Source: Erythrobacter neustonensis
GTDB lineage: Bacteria; Pseudomonadota; Alphaproteobacteria; Sphingomonadales; Sphingomonadaceae
Length of the DNA stretch: 64,000 nt
Direction: 5' to 3'
Assembly (NCBI RefSeq): GCF_001663175.1
Contig: NZ_CP016033.1
Coordinates: 1,922,001-1,986,000, forward strand
Position 1 is the stretch's first letter. Every line of letters starts with the position of its first letter. The translations under genes and the position numbers were made by a program. The notes under the pieces were generated by a model. It saw nothing but the letters and a program-made list of their open reading frames with translations, searched no databases and was not told where the DNA came from. This document shows, one piece after another, positions 29,664 to 38,848 of this stretch.

Positions 29664-30170
29664 ATGAGAACCCAGGAAATGGATTATTCCGCCGAGGATG
29701 ACGCCGCCCCCGTCGATATGCTCGCAAGCCTGTTCATGGCACGCGGCTGGCCGTGCGAACTGGTGTCCGAAGACGAGATGACCGGCGAAGTGCAGGGCAG
29801 CTGGGCCAATTACCAGCTGCGCGCGATCTGGCGGCCCGAAGACGGCGTGCTGCAATTCCTGTGCTTGCCCGATATCCGCGTCACCGAAGACAAGCGCGCG
29901 GCGGCTTACGAGCTGCTCTGCCTCGTCAACGAACAGATGTGGCTGGGCCATTTCGATATCTGGTCGAACGGCGATGTGCTGCTCTATCGCCACGGCGCAT
30001 TGCTGGGCGATCACGGGCGCTTGAGCCTCGATATGGCGCAGGCGCTGGTCGAAAGCGCGATCGACGAATGCGACCGCTTCTACCCCGCGTTCCAGTTCGT
30101 GCTGTGGGGCGGGAAAAGCCCGCGCGACGCGCTCGAAGCCGCGATGGTCGACGCCGCGGGCGAGGCCTGA
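29664..30170 (+). CDS. YbjN domain protein
   Basis: A 168-residue acidic protein with the YbjN-like core (ASLFMARGWPCELVSEDEM, then LPDIRV, VNEQMWLGHFDIWSNGDVLLYRH, and LVESAIDECDRFYPAFQFVLWGG), a type III secretion chaperone-like fold. The start is uncertain. ATG 29664 has no clear ribosome binding site, and ATG 29679 has AGGA only 2 nt upstream. The function of this alphaproteobacterial YbjN branch is unknown. proC follows after 11 nt. Confidence 0.75.
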   Translation: MRTQEMDYSAEDDAAPVDMLASLFMARGWPCELVSEDEMTGEVQGSWANYQLRAIWRPEDGVLQFLCLPDIRVTEDKRAAAYELLCLVNEQMWLGHFDIWSNGDVLLYRHGALLGDHGRLSLDMAQALVESAIDECDRFYPAFQFVLWGGKSPRDALEAAMVDAAGEA

Positions 30171-30181
30171 GGGCGGCTGCG

Positions 30182-30973
30182 GTGGCGCACCTGCTGATCA
30201 CCGGTTGCGGCAACATGGGCGGCGCGATGCTGGCCGGTTGGCTCGCTGCGGGCGAGCCGGCGACGCGGTTCAGCGTGCTCGACCCCGCCTTGCCCGAGGC
30301 GCCGCTAGGCGTCGCGCTCTACCGCGATGCCGCCGCGCTGCCGGGCGATCACGATGCGGTGCTGCTGGGCTTCAAGCCGCAGCAACTGGCGGCGCTGGGG
30401 TCGGGGCTGCAGGGCCTGACCGCGGGCCGCAATGTCTATTCGCTGCTGGCCGGGATTACCTGTGCGCAGCTTGCCGCTGCCTTCCCCCAAGCGTCCGCGC
30501 ATGTCCGGGTGATGCCCAACCTTGCTGCGCGTATCAACAAGTCGCCGGTGATCCTCGCCGAGCGCGGGCTGGACGCGGCCGCGCGCGCCGAAACCTTCGC
30601 GCTGTTCGGGAAATTGGGCAGCGCGGTGTGGCTGGACGACGAGGCGCAGTTCGATCTGGTCACTGCGCTCGCCGGGTCGGGGCCGGGCTTCGTCTATCGT
30701 TTTATCGATGCGCTTGCGGGGGCGGCGATCGATCTGGGGCTGGATGCGCCGACCGCTTCGTCTCTTGCGCTCGCCACGGTCGAGGGCGCGGCGATGCTCG
30801 CTGCCGGCTCGGATGCGAGCCCCGCGACACTGGCCGACCGCGTCGCCAGCCCCGGCGGAATGACCCGCGAGGGGCTCGACGTGCTCGACCGGGACATGGC
30901 GCTGCGCCGCCTGCTGACCGAAACCTTGCGCGCCACCGCGGCAAAGGGTGCGGCGCTTTCGCGACAGGGTTAA
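30182..30973 (+). CDS. proC: Pyrroline-5-carboxylate reductase
   Basis: A 263-residue enzyme performing the last step of proline synthesis with NAD(P)H. The GTG at 30182, 11 nt after the previous stop, gives the expected N-terminus AHLLITGCGNMGGAMLAGW (dinucleotide-binding loop). Later motifs are VRVMPNLAARI, ALAGSGPGFVYRFIDAL and the ProC signature ASPGGMTREGL. proB lies 6 kb downstream in another operon. Length is normal. Confidence 0.9.
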   Translation: MAHLLITGCGNMGGAMLAGWLAAGEPATRFSVLDPALPEAPLGVALYRDAAALPGDHDAVLLGFKPQQLAALGSGLQGLTAGRNVYSLLAGITCAQLAAAFPQASAHVRVMPNLAARINKSPVILAERGLDAAARAETFALFGKLGSAVWLDDEAQFDLVTALAGSGPGFVYRFIDALAGAAIDLGLDAPTASSLALATVEGAAMLAAGSDASPATLADRVASPGGMTREGLDVLDRDMALRRLLTETLRATAAKGAALSRQG

Positions 30974-31116
30974 CCAAGGCCTATGCAAAGCTGAACGGAT
31001 TGCATGCTTTGCAATCCGGTTTCCCTTGAAAAGCGCTGCGGAAATCCCGATATTCGCCGGACGAAGAGCGCCGACGTTCTCGCGCGCTCGGACATGGAAA
31101 GGCTAAGGGTTTCGCA

Positions 31117-31863
31117 ATGGCTGACTGGAATGACTCTCCGCGCAGTGCGCAGCGGTTCGGCTCCGTTCCGCGGGCCGGGGGCAGCGTCGATAGCCGCGTG
31201 AGCTTTGACGAGGGCCTGCGCAAGCACATGCTCTCGATTTACAATTACATGACCTCGGGCATCCTGCTGACCGGGATCGTTGCGCTGTTGTCGTTCACCA
31301 CCGGCACTGCAGCGGCGATTTTTTCGGGCGGCGCGCTGCGCTGGATCGTCGCGCTGTCGCCGATGATCGTGGTGTTCGCGATGAGCTTCGGCGCGAACAA
31401 GTTCAGCACCGGCACGCTCAAGCTGATGTTCTGGGGCTTCGCCGTCCTTATGGGCCTGTCGCTGTCGTCGGTGTTCCTGGTCTACACCGGGGCTTCGATC
31501 GCCACGACCTTCTTCGCGACCGCGGCGGCCTTCGCCGGCCTGTCGCTGTTCGGTTACACCACCAAGAAGAACCTGTCGGGTCTCGGCAGCTTCCTGATCA
31601 TGGGGGTGATCGGCCTCCTGGTCGCAATGGTGATCAACCTGTTCCTGCAGAGCCCCGCGTTCCACTACGCGATCAGCTTCATCGGCGTGCTGATTTTCGC
31701 AGGCCTCACCGCCTACGATACGCAGCGCCTGAAGAACGAGTATGAATATCTGCGCGGCACCGAATTTGCCGGCAAGGCCGTCGTGCTCGGCGCGCTGAGC
31801 CTCTATCTGGACTTCATCAACATGTTCCAGTTCCTGCTCAGCTTCATGGGCAACCGCGAATAA
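31117..31863 (+). CDS. Bax inhibitor-1/YccA family membrane protein
   Basis: A 248-residue protein with seven hydrophobic helices after a polar N-terminus of about 40 residues. FEATURES of the BI-1 family are present: YNYMTSGILLTGIVAL, the FGYTTKKNLSGLGSFL segment and the C-terminal AYDTQRLK followed by GALSLYLDFINMFQFLL, where the paired acidic residues form the pH/Ca2+ sensor. Bacterial members include YccA, which modulates FtsH. ATG 31117 is preceded by TAAGGG. It is a single-gene unit with its own terminator downstream. Confidence 0.88.
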   Translation: MADWNDSPRSAQRFGSVPRAGGSVDSRVSFDEGLRKHMLSIYNYMTSGILLTGIVALLSFTTGTAAAIFSGGALRWIVALSPMIVVFAMSFGANKFSTGTLKLMFWGFAVLMGLSLSSVFLVYTGASIATTFFATAAAFAGLSLFGYTTKKNLSGLGSFLIMGVIGLLVAMVINLFLQSPAFHYAISFIGVLIFAGLTAYDTQRLKNEYEYLRGTEFAGKAVVLGALSLYLDFINMFQFLLSFMGNRE

Positions 31864-31913
31864 TCGCGTGCCTTGCGCGGGCCAACGCCTGCGGGAAGAA
31901 TGAAAAAATATCG

Positions 31914-31955
31914 AATGCCCGGGGCCTTCCCAAGGTCTCGGGCATTTGCTTTGTT
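31914..31955 (+). terminator. Intrinsic terminator after the BI-1 family gene
   Basis: An 8-bp perfect stem, AATGCCCG (31914-31921) with CGGGCATT (31939-31946), is followed by a T-rich tail (TGCTTTGTT) and sits 50 nt downstream of the stop. Confidence 0.8.
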
Positions 31956-32057
31956 AGCTTGCTAGGCTATCCCAAGGGCTTAGGCTGCAACACAGGGTTA
32001 GCCTGCGCACCGCCGCGCAGGCAATCCGATCATCCCCTTGCAGCAGGAGAGAGACCT

Positions 32058-32984
32058 TTGACGAGCGCGGCCCCGTATACGAACCTTCCCTTGGCCCTTG
32101 CCCCTGCCACCACGCCCCCTACGCGCCTGCGCGCAGCGCTTGCCGCGCTGATGATGGGTGCCGGCGCGCTGGCCGGTTGCGCCACGCCCGCTCCGCCGCC
32201 GCCGCCCCCGCCGCCCCCGCCGCCGCCCGCGGTGGTCGAAGCGGTGCCCTATCGTCCGCTGCCGCCGGGCGGGGCCTATTACGTGATGAATCTGCCGGCA
32301 CGCGGGGCCGACGGGCGCCGGATCACGGTCAATTCCAACCTGTCCGACGATCAGCTGGTCTGGAACCTGCGCTCGGCCTGGAATGTCGCCGCGCTCAATT
32401 GCCTCGCGCCGGAATACCAGCCGATCCTCGACAGCTACCGCGCTTTCCTGACCAAGAACGTCAAGGGGCTGAAGGCGGTCAACGACCGGATCGAGAAGAG
32501 CTATACCAGCCGTTACCGCGTGCGCCGCGATGCGATCGTCGCGCGCGATGGTTACACCACGCAGGTCTATAACTTCTTCGCCGAACCGGCCGCGCGCGCC
32601 GGGTTCTGCCGTGCCGCGCTGGACATGGCGAACCGGGCGATCATCACCCCGCCGACCGATCCGCTCGCCTTTGCGAAGGACAATTTCAGCGGGCTGATGG
32701 TGCCGTTCGAAACCTTCTTCGACGAATACGAAGCCTATCAGCAGGCATCGGCGCAGTGGGATGCCAAGTGGGGCACGCTCTATGGCGCATCGCAGCCCGG
32801 CTGGGTCGCGGTGCAGCAACACCGCGCAGGGATCGCGGTTGCACCGAGCCAGCCCGCAGCACAGACCGTGATCGACCCTGAAACCGGGGCTGCGGTGCCG
32901 GTGATCCCGGTGACCGAAGGCGTGACCTCGCAGCCGGTCGTCCAGCCGATCGCGCCGGCCACGGGCGGGGCTTCGGGCAAGTAG
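32058..32984 (+). CDS. Lipoprotein with polyproline tether, unknown function
   Basis: A 308-residue predicted lipoprotein. I place the start at TTG 32058, preceded by AGGAGAG about 7 nt upstream; the next in-frame ATG (32151) would cut the leader. The signal ends in the lipobox LAGC (Cys near residue 42), followed by TPA and 12 consecutive prolines. The remaining 240 residues include a helical region ([20 protein letters not shown], then [18 protein letters not shown]) and a low-complexity tail. I recognise no enzymatic motif. An envelope-anchored structural role is possible. A terminator follows immediately. Confidence 0.65.
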   Translation: MTSAAPYTNLPLALAPATTPPTRLRAALAALMMGAGALAGCATPAPPPPPPPPPPPPAVVEAVPYRPLPPGGAYYVMNLPARGADGRRITVNSNLSDDQLVWNLRSAWNVAALNCLAPEYQPILDSYRAFLTKNVKGLKAVNDRIEKSYTSRYRVRRDAIVARDGYTTQVYNFFAEPAARAGFCRAALDMANRAIITPPTDPLAFAKDNFSGLMVPFETFFDEYEAYQQASAQWDAKWGTLYGASQPGWVAVQQHRAGIAVAPSQPAAQTVIDPETGAAVPVIPVTEGVTSQPVVQPIAPATGGASGK

Positions 32985-32996
32985 ACCCAAGGACTG

Positions 32997-33031
32997 AAAG
33001 GGCTGGCAAAATCGCCGTTGCCAGCCCTTTT
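32997..33031 (+). terminator. Strong intrinsic terminator after the lipoprotein gene
   Basis: A perfect 13-bp stem, AAAGGGCTGGCAA (32997-33009) with TTGCCAGCCCTTT (33018-33030), has an 8-nt loop and runs into TTTTGCTT, 12 nt after the stop codon. Confidence 0.93.
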
Positions 33032-33098
33032 GCTTGGCAGTAATACTTCCCCCACGCCCGGCAGTACCCACCCTGCGGGGCGCACAGCGAACTGGAAC

Positions 33099-33174
<76 letters not shown>

Positions 33175-33346
33175 GTTCTCCAGCTTCGCCAGATATCTGA
33201 TTTTTTGTCCCGGCCCTCAAACGCAGGGTGGCGGACGTCCGTTCGGCTTGGCTCTCCTCGCACAAGCTCGGGCGGCCGATCGGCCTTGCGGCGCGTCGCG
33301 CCGAACCACAGCTATCATTCTTGCGCTGGTATCCGCCCCTTGCCGT

Positions 33347-33540
33347 CCGGTCGACGGGACGTTATCGCGCGCCTGCGTTTCGGTAACGGGAATGCGGTTT
33401 GAATCCGCAGCTGTCCCTGCAACTGTAAGCGGTGAGTGCGGGGTGCGCTCCCTTTTCGAAGGGCAGCCACTGGGGGTCTTCGGACCATCCGGGAAGGCGA
33501 GCATCCCATGCGTTGATCCGTGAGCCAGGAGACCGACCGG
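33347..33540 (+). ncRNA. Cobalamin (B12) riboswitch
   Basis: This leader carries the conserved elements of the cobalamin riboswitch in order: GGTAACGGGAATGCGGTTTG, AATCCGCAGCTGTCCC, GCAACTGTAAGCGG, AGCCACTGG, GGGAAGGCGAGCA, and the B12 box GAGCCAGGAGACC (33522-33534). The closing stem P1 can form between CCGGTCG (33347-33353) and CGACCGG (33534-33540). It lies 140 nt upstream of a TonB-dependent receptor. When adenosyl- or other cobalamin is bound, expression of the receptor should fall. I could not decide whether the expression platform is transcriptional or translational. Confidence 0.95.
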
Positions 33541-33680
33541 GGCGTGTCGCTCTTTGCTTGGCTCAGGGGTTGGCCAGGCGCGGAAACAAGACACTTTCGT
33601 TGTGAGCGACATCGCTGGGCTGCACGGGGGACGGATCGCCTCTCTTGCGGCCACCATGTTGCTGATGACGGGAGGAATCC

Positions 33681-35651
33681 GTGAAGAATTTTGCATTGTT
33701 GAACAGCGTCGCGTGGGCGGCGCTGGTTTGGGCTGCGCCGGTAATGGCGCAGGACGACGGCCGCGCGCGCGGTCAATGTTATGTGACTGGCAGCACCGAA
33801 ACACCTGACGCCGAGCAATTGCTGTGCTACCCCGGCGAGGAAATTCTGGTTTCGGCCAGCCGCGACGGATTGCTGGGGCGTGACAGCTTCACCGGCTCCG
33901 CGCTCGTGATCTCCGCCGAACAGGTCGAAGACCGCCAGACCCGCGACGTCGCCGATATTCTCCGCGATGTGCCCGGCATCGCGGTCGCAGGCGTCGCGGG
34001 CCAGACGCAGATTCGCCTGCGCGGCTCGGAAGCCAATCACGTCCTCGTGCTGGTCGACGGGATCGAAGTGTCCGATCCCTTCGCGGGCGAGTTCGATGTC
34101 GGCACGCTGCAGGCCGAACCCGGCGCGCGCCTCGAAGTGCTGCGCGGGCAGCAATCGGCGCTCTACGGCCCCGACGCGATTGGCGGCGTGATCGCCTATG
34201 ACAGCGCCACCGGCCGCGCGCGGCCGGGCTTTTCCGCAAGAATCGAGGGCGGCACCGATGACACGGTGAACGGCGCGCTGCGTTACGGCGCTTCCGGCGA
34301 AAGCTGGGACGCGGCGCTTTCCGCCGTGGTTGTCAGCACCGATGGCCAGCCCAATGCGCGCGGCGGCACGCGCGATATCGGGCGCGACAGCTACACGTTG
34401 GCGGGCAAGGGCAGCGTTGCGGTGGGCGATGCGGTCACGCTGCGCGCCGCCGCGCGCTTCATCCGCACCGAAGGCCAGACCAATGACAGCGATTTCGACC
34501 CGGCGAGCCCCACCTTCGGCTTCATCATCGACAGCCCCGGCGTCGCCTTTACGAACGAGGCGGTCTATGCGCTCGCCGGTGCACGGCTTGGCACGCTGGA
34601 CGGGCGCTGGACGCATGACCTTTCCGCGCAGATCGCCAATGTCAGCCGCGAGACCGACAGCCCCTTCGGCATCACTTCGGCAAGCGAGGGCGACCGCTTC
34701 AAGGTGTCCTATGTCAGCGCACTGAACGTGGCCGACGCGCACAACCTCACCTTCGCCGCCGATTACGAGGTCGAAGGCTTCCGCAATGCAACGCCGGGCG
34801 GCTTCGTGTTCGACGAGCGGCGCGAAATCGAGCAGGTCGGGCTGGTTGGCGAATATCGCTACACCGGCGAGGCTTTCGATCTCACCGCGGCGCTGCGGCA
34901 CGACATCAACGACCTGTTCCGCGATGCCACCACCTTCCGCGTGGGCGCAGGCTATCGCCTGACCGAAAGCACCCGGCTGCGCGCGGCGGCGGGCAGCGGG
35001 GTCAAAAACCCCGGCTTCTTCGAGCTTTACGGCTTCGTCGACGGACGCTTCATCGGCAACGCTGCGCTGCGCCCTGAAAAATCGACCGGGTGGGAAGCGG
35101 GCATCGATCAGCAGCTGGGCGACAACGCCAGCCTTGCGGTGACATATTTCGACAGTGAGCTCGACGGCGAAATCTTCACCACGTTCCCGCCCCCGAACTT
35201 CATCGCCACCCCCGCCAACCGCACCACCACCAGCACGCAGCGCGGGATCGAAGTCGCGCTCTCGGCGAGGCTGGCGCCGCAATGGCGCCTTGATGCGGCC
35301 TATTCCTATCTCGATGCCGAGGAGAACGGCGTGCGCGAGGTGCGCCGGCCGCGTCACATCGCCAGCACCGCGCTGACCTGGGAGGCGCCCGGCGATGCCG
35401 CCTCGGCAACGCTGGTGGTTCGCCACAACGGCGCGACCCCCGATGTCGCCTTCACCGATCCCAGCTTCGTGCCGGTGCGAGTGAGCCTCGATGACTACAC
35501 GCTGGTCAACCTTAACGCGCGTGTGAAGCTCAACGACAGCATCGCCGCCTTTGCCCGCGCCGAAAACCTGCTGGACGAGGAATACGAACAGGTGTTCAGC
35601 TTTGTGTCGCCGGGCCGCAGCGCGGTCGTGGGGATCGAAGCGCGTTTTTGA
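33681..35651 (+). CDS. btuB: TonB-dependent outer-membrane receptor, predicted vitamin B12 (BtuB-like)
   Basis: A 656-residue receptor. GTG 33681 follows GGAGGA; the signal peptide ends at about VMAQDD (residue 24). A TonB-box-like EEILVSAS lies at 53-60, then the plug domain (DVADILRDVPGIAV, QIRLRGSEANHVLVLVDGIEVSDP, VLRGQQSALYGPDAIGGVI), and a 22-strand type barrel ending in VVGIEARF, with terminal aromatic F as usual. The upstream cobalamin riboswitch makes B12 or a corrinoid the likely ligand. Two cysteines (33 and 49) lie in an unusual segment between the signal peptide and the TonB box. Confidence 0.88.
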   Translation: MKNFALLNSVAWAALVWAAPVMAQDDGRARGQCYVTGSTETPDAEQLLCYPGEEILVSASRDGLLGRDSFTGSALVISAEQVEDRQTRDVADILRDVPGIAVAGVAGQTQIRLRGSEANHVLVLVDGIEVSDPFAGEFDVGTLQAEPGARLEVLRGQQSALYGPDAIGGVIAYDSATGRARPGFSARIEGGTDDTVNGALRYGASGESWDAALSAVVVSTDGQPNARGGTRDIGRDSYTLAGKGSVAVGDAVTLRAAARFIRTEGQTNDSDFDPASPTFGFIIDSPGVAFTNEAVYALAGARLGTLDGRWTHDLSAQIANVSRETDSPFGITSASEGDRFKVSYVSALNVADAHNLTFAADYEVEGFRNATPGGFVFDERREIEQVGLVGEYRYTGEAFDLTAALRHDINDLFRDATTFRVGAGYRLTESTRLRAAAGSGVKNPGFFELYGFVDGRFIGNAALRPEKSTGWEAGIDQQLGDNASLAVTYFDSELDGEIFTTFPPPNFIATPANRTTTSTQRGIEVALSARLAPQWRLDAAYSYLDAEENGVREVRRPRHIASTALTWEAPGDAASATLVVRHNGATPDVAFTDPSFVPVRVSLDDYTLVNLNARVKLNDSIAAFARAENLLDEEYEQVFSFVSPGRSAVVGIEARF

Positions 35652-35726
35652 GGTTCGCGGGTCGTTGGCTGGGGCGACAAGACAGTATCGCTCGCATTTG
35701 CAGCAAAAATTGCCTATGCGCGCGCC

Positions 35727-36791
35727 ATGCATTTTCTCGACCAAGCCAAGATCTATGTGAAATCCGGTGGAGGCGGCCCCGGGGCCGTCTCCTTTCGGCG
35801 TGAGATGTACGTCGAATATGGCGGGCCCGACGGCGGCAATGGCGGCCGCGGCGGGGATATCGTGTTCGAAGCGGTCGCGGGCCTCAACACGCTGATCGAC
35901 TTCCGCTATTCGCAGCACTTCAAGGCCCCGCGCGGCGGCCACGGGATGGGCAAGGACCGCACCGGCGCCGGCGGTAAGTCGCTGGTGATCAAGGTGCCCG
36001 TCGGCACGCAGGTCCTGTCCGAAGACAAGAGCGAGGTGCTGCTCGATTTCGTCGAGGTCGGCCAGCGGGTCGTCTTCCTCGAAGGCGGGATGGGCGGGCG
36101 CGGCAACGCCAGCTACAAGACCTCGACCAACCGCGCCCCGCGCCAGCATCAGGACGGCATCCCCGGACAGGAAGCCTGGGTGTGGCTGCGGCTCAAGCTG
36201 CTCGCCGATGTCGGGCTTGTGGGTCTGCCCAACGCGGGCAAATCGACCTTTATCAACGCGGTGTCGAACGCGCAGGCCAAGGTCGGCAATTACGCCTTCA
36301 CCACGCTGGTGCCCAAGCTTGGCGTGGTGCGCCACAAGGGCCGCGAATTCGTGCTTGCGGATATTCCGGGCCTGATCGAAGGCGCGTCCGAAGGCGTCGG
36401 GATCGGTGACCGTTTCCTTGGCCATATCGAACGCTGCCGGGTGCTGATCCACCTGATCGACATTACCGGCACCGACGATGCCGACCCCGCCGAAGCGATG
36501 CGGATCGTCGAGGACGAACTGATCGCCTATGGCGCAGGCCTCGAAGACAAGGCGCGGCTGGTGGTGCTGAACAAGCTCGATCTTGCCGATGCCGAACTGG
36601 TCGAAGCCTACAGCAAGGAACTGCTCGAAGCCGGCGCGGACAAGGTGTTCGCGGTGTCGGGCATCACCGGCGCGGGCATTCCCGAATTGCTCGACGCGGT
36701 GCTCAGCTACCTGCCCGATCGCACCGCCACCGAAACCAAGGCGGTCGAGATCGAGGACGAGGACGAAGCGCCCGCGTGGTCGCCGCTGTAA
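35727..36791 (+). CDS. obgE: Obg-family GTPase
   Basis: A 354-residue protein with the glycine-rich Obg fold (residues 1-160: KSGGGGPGAVSFRREM, GGPDGGNGGRGGDIVF) followed by a GTPase domain with G1 GLPNAGKST (about 168), G3 DIPGLIEGASEG and G4 NKLD. It acts in 50S ribosome maturation and in stringent response and cell-cycle control. No strong Shine-Dalgarno is visible before ATG 35727. The C-terminal extension is short and acidic. proB follows after 21 nt. Confidence 0.94.
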   Translation: MHFLDQAKIYVKSGGGGPGAVSFRREMYVEYGGPDGGNGGRGGDIVFEAVAGLNTLIDFRYSQHFKAPRGGHGMGKDRTGAGGKSLVIKVPVGTQVLSEDKSEVLLDFVEVGQRVVFLEGGMGGRGNASYKTSTNRAPRQHQDGIPGQEAWVWLRLKLLADVGLVGLPNAGKSTFINAVSNAQAKVGNYAFTTLVPKLGVVRHKGREFVLADIPGLIEGASEGVGIGDRFLGHIERCRVLIHLIDITGTDDADPAEAMRIVEDELIAYGAGLEDKARLVVLNKLDLADAELVEAYSKELLEAGADKVFAVSGITGAGIPELLDAVLSYLPDRTATETKAVEIEDEDEAPAWSPL

Positions 36792-36812
36792 CGCAATCAT
36801 GGTGAGGCGGTC

Positions 36813-37934
36813 ATGCTGACGCGGCTGTCCGATATCGCTTCGGCGCGCCGGATCGTGGTCAAGATCGGCTCGGCGCTGCTGGTGGGCGGCGGGCAGCCGC
36901 GTGCAGGCTGGCTCGGCCGCATGGCGGGTGATCTGGCGCAATTGCGGCAAGCGGGCGCGCAGGTGATCGTGGTGAGTTCGGGCGCGATTGCACTGGGCGC
37001 GGCGCGGCTTGCGCTGCCCAAGGGCGGGCGCGGCAGTCTGGCCGATGCGCAGGCGGCGGCCGCGGTGGGGCAGATCCAGCTTGCCGATCTGTGGAGCCGT
37101 GCGCTGGGCGAACACGCCATTACGGCAGCGCAGATGCTGCTGACGCTGGGCGATCTGGAAGACCGGCGGCGTTATCTCAACGCCTCGGCGACGCTCGACC
37201 GGTTGCTGGAAGCCGGCGTGGTCCCGGTCATCAACGAGAACGACAGCGTCGCGACCGAGGAAATCCGCTTCGGCGACAACGACCGGCTGGCCGCACGCGT
37301 TGCGCAGGCGGCGAACGCTGATCTGGTGCTGCTGCTGTCCGATGTCGACGGGCTGTATGACCGCGACCCGCGGGCAGAGGGCGCGGCGCTGATCCCGGTG
37401 GTCGAGGCGGTGACGCCGCAAGTGATGGCGATGGCAAGCAGCGCCTCGTCCTCCGGCCTCGGCTCAGGCGGGATGGTGTCCAAGTTGCAGGCGGCACAGA
37501 TCGCGACGCGCGCCGGGATCGCGCTCGCGATCCTCAACGGAACGCATGATGCGCCGATCGCACACGCGCTGGGGGCGGGCACCGGGACGCTGTTCCTGCC
37601 CGTGCGCGCGGACAATGCGCGCAAGGCGTGGCTTGGCGGGCGGCTTGCCCCGGCGGGCGAGCTGCGCGTCGACAAGGGCTGCGCCGAGGCATTGAAAGCG
37701 GGCGGGGCGAGCTTGCTGGCAGCGGGCGTGGTCGGCGTGTCGGGGCAATTCCGGCGCGGCGATCTGGTCAGCGTCCTGTCCCTGCGCGGTGAGCGGCTGG
37801 CGCAAGGGCTGGCCGAATACGACTCTTCCGAAATGCAGCTGATCGCGGGCCGCCGCGCCGAGGATCAGGCCGATCGGCTGGGCTATGCGCCGCGATCCTG
37901 CGTGATCCACCGCGACCACATGGTCTTGCTGTGA
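36813..37934 (+). CDS. proB: Glutamate 5-kinase
   Basis: A 373-residue enzyme that phosphorylates glutamate in the first step of proline synthesis. The amino-acid kinase domain begins VVKIGSALLVGG and includes VVSSGAIALGAARL, INENDSVATEEIRFGDNDRLAARVA and LLSDVDGLYDRDPR. A PUA domain occupies about 280-373. The obgE-proB neighbour pair is common. The GTG of the next gene overlaps its stop (GTGA). Confidence 0.92.
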   Translation: MLTRLSDIASARRIVVKIGSALLVGGGQPRAGWLGRMAGDLAQLRQAGAQVIVVSSGAIALGAARLALPKGGRGSLADAQAAAAVGQIQLADLWSRALGEHAITAAQMLLTLGDLEDRRRYLNASATLDRLLEAGVVPVINENDSVATEEIRFGDNDRLAARVAQAANADLVLLLSDVDGLYDRDPRAEGAALIPVVEAVTPQVMAMASSASSSGLGSGGMVSKLQAAQIATRAGIALAILNGTHDAPIAHALGAGTGTLFLPVRADNARKAWLGGRLAPAGELRVDKGCAEALKAGGASLLAAGVVGVSGQFRRGDLVSVLSLRGERLAQGLAEYDSSEMQLIAGRRAEDQADRLGYAPRSCVIHRDHMVLL

Positions 37935-38848
37935 GCCTGCTGGCGATCACCGGCGCGACCGGGTTTGTGGGCCATGCGGTGATCGATGCCGCGTTGGCGG
38001 CAGGGCACACCTGCCGCGCACTGACGCGCCGCGATCAGCGCCCGCGCGAAGGCGTCGAATGGGTGCGCGGCGACCTTTCCGATACCGCCGCGCTGGCCGC
38101 GCTGGTGGCGGGGCCGGATGCGGTGATCCATGTCGCAGGCCTCACCAACACCCCCGATCCGGCCGCGTTCGAGGCCGCCAATGTCACCGGCACCGCCAAT
38201 GTGCTTGCCGCGATGCAGGGGGCGGGCCTGCGGCGGCTGGTGTTCGTCTCCTCGCTCGCTGCGCGGCAGCCCGATCTGTCGGCCTATGGCGCCTCCAAGG
38301 CGCGCGCCGAGGCGCTGGTGGAAGCCTCGGGGCTTGACTGGACGACGGTGCGCCCGCCCGGGGTCTATGGCCCGCGCGATGTCGACTACCTCGAGATGTT
38401 CCGCACCGCCAAATGGGGCTTCGTGCCGCTGCCGCCGGGCGGGGCGAGTTCGATCATCCATGTCGATGACCTGGCCGCGCTGCTGGTCGCTCTCGCCGGC
38501 ACCAATCCTGCGCCCACGCGCAAGAAGCTCTACGAGCCCGACGACGCGCGCGAGGGCGGGTGGAGCCATAAGGAATTGGCCGCCGCAATCGGGCGGGCCG
38601 TGGGGCGGGGCCGGATCTTCGCACCGCATCTCCCGCGCCGCGTGCTCGATGCCGCCGCCAAGGCCGACCGGATCATGCGCGGCGACCGCGCGCGGCTGAC
38701 CGCGGACCGGGTGGGCTACATGGCGCATCCCAACTGGGTATCGCGCTTCGACCGCAAGCCGCCGCCGGGCCTGTGGCAGCCGACAATCAACGGCGAGGAG
38801 GGCTTGAAGGCCACCGCCGAATGGTACCGCCGCGAAGGCTGGCTTTAG
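37931..38848 (+). CDS. NAD-dependent epimerase/dehydratase family protein (extended SDR)
   Basis: A 305-residue protein starting with GTG overlapping proB by 4 bp. The Rossmann loop TGATGFVG lies near residue 9, with FVSSLAARQP and the catalytic YGASK. The substrate is not determined. Resemblance to the complex I NDUFA9-like and DUF-type atypical SDRs is possible but not shown. Its last 4 bp overlap the 3' end of a convergent minus-strand gene. Confidence 0.75.
   Translation: MSLLAITGATGFVGHAVIDAALAAGHTCRALTRRDQRPREGVEWVRGDLSDTAALAALVAGPDAVIHVAGLTNTPDPAAFEAANVTGTANVLAAMQGAGLRRLVFVSSLAARQPDLSAYGASKARAEALVEASGLDWTTVRPPGVYGPRDVDYLEMFRTAKWGFVPLPPGGASSIIHVDDLAALLVALAGTNPAPTRKKLYEPDDAREGGWSHKELAAAIGRAVGRGRIFAPHLPRRVLDAAAKADRIMRGDRARLTADRVGYMAHPNWVSRFDRKPPPGLWQPTINGEEGLKATAEWYRREGWL

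Noticed and set aside
33315..37421. Open minus-strand frame of 1,368 codons across riboswitch, btuB, obgE and proB
   Set aside because: It is an antisense shadow; the plus strand carries a riboswitch and three clear genes.
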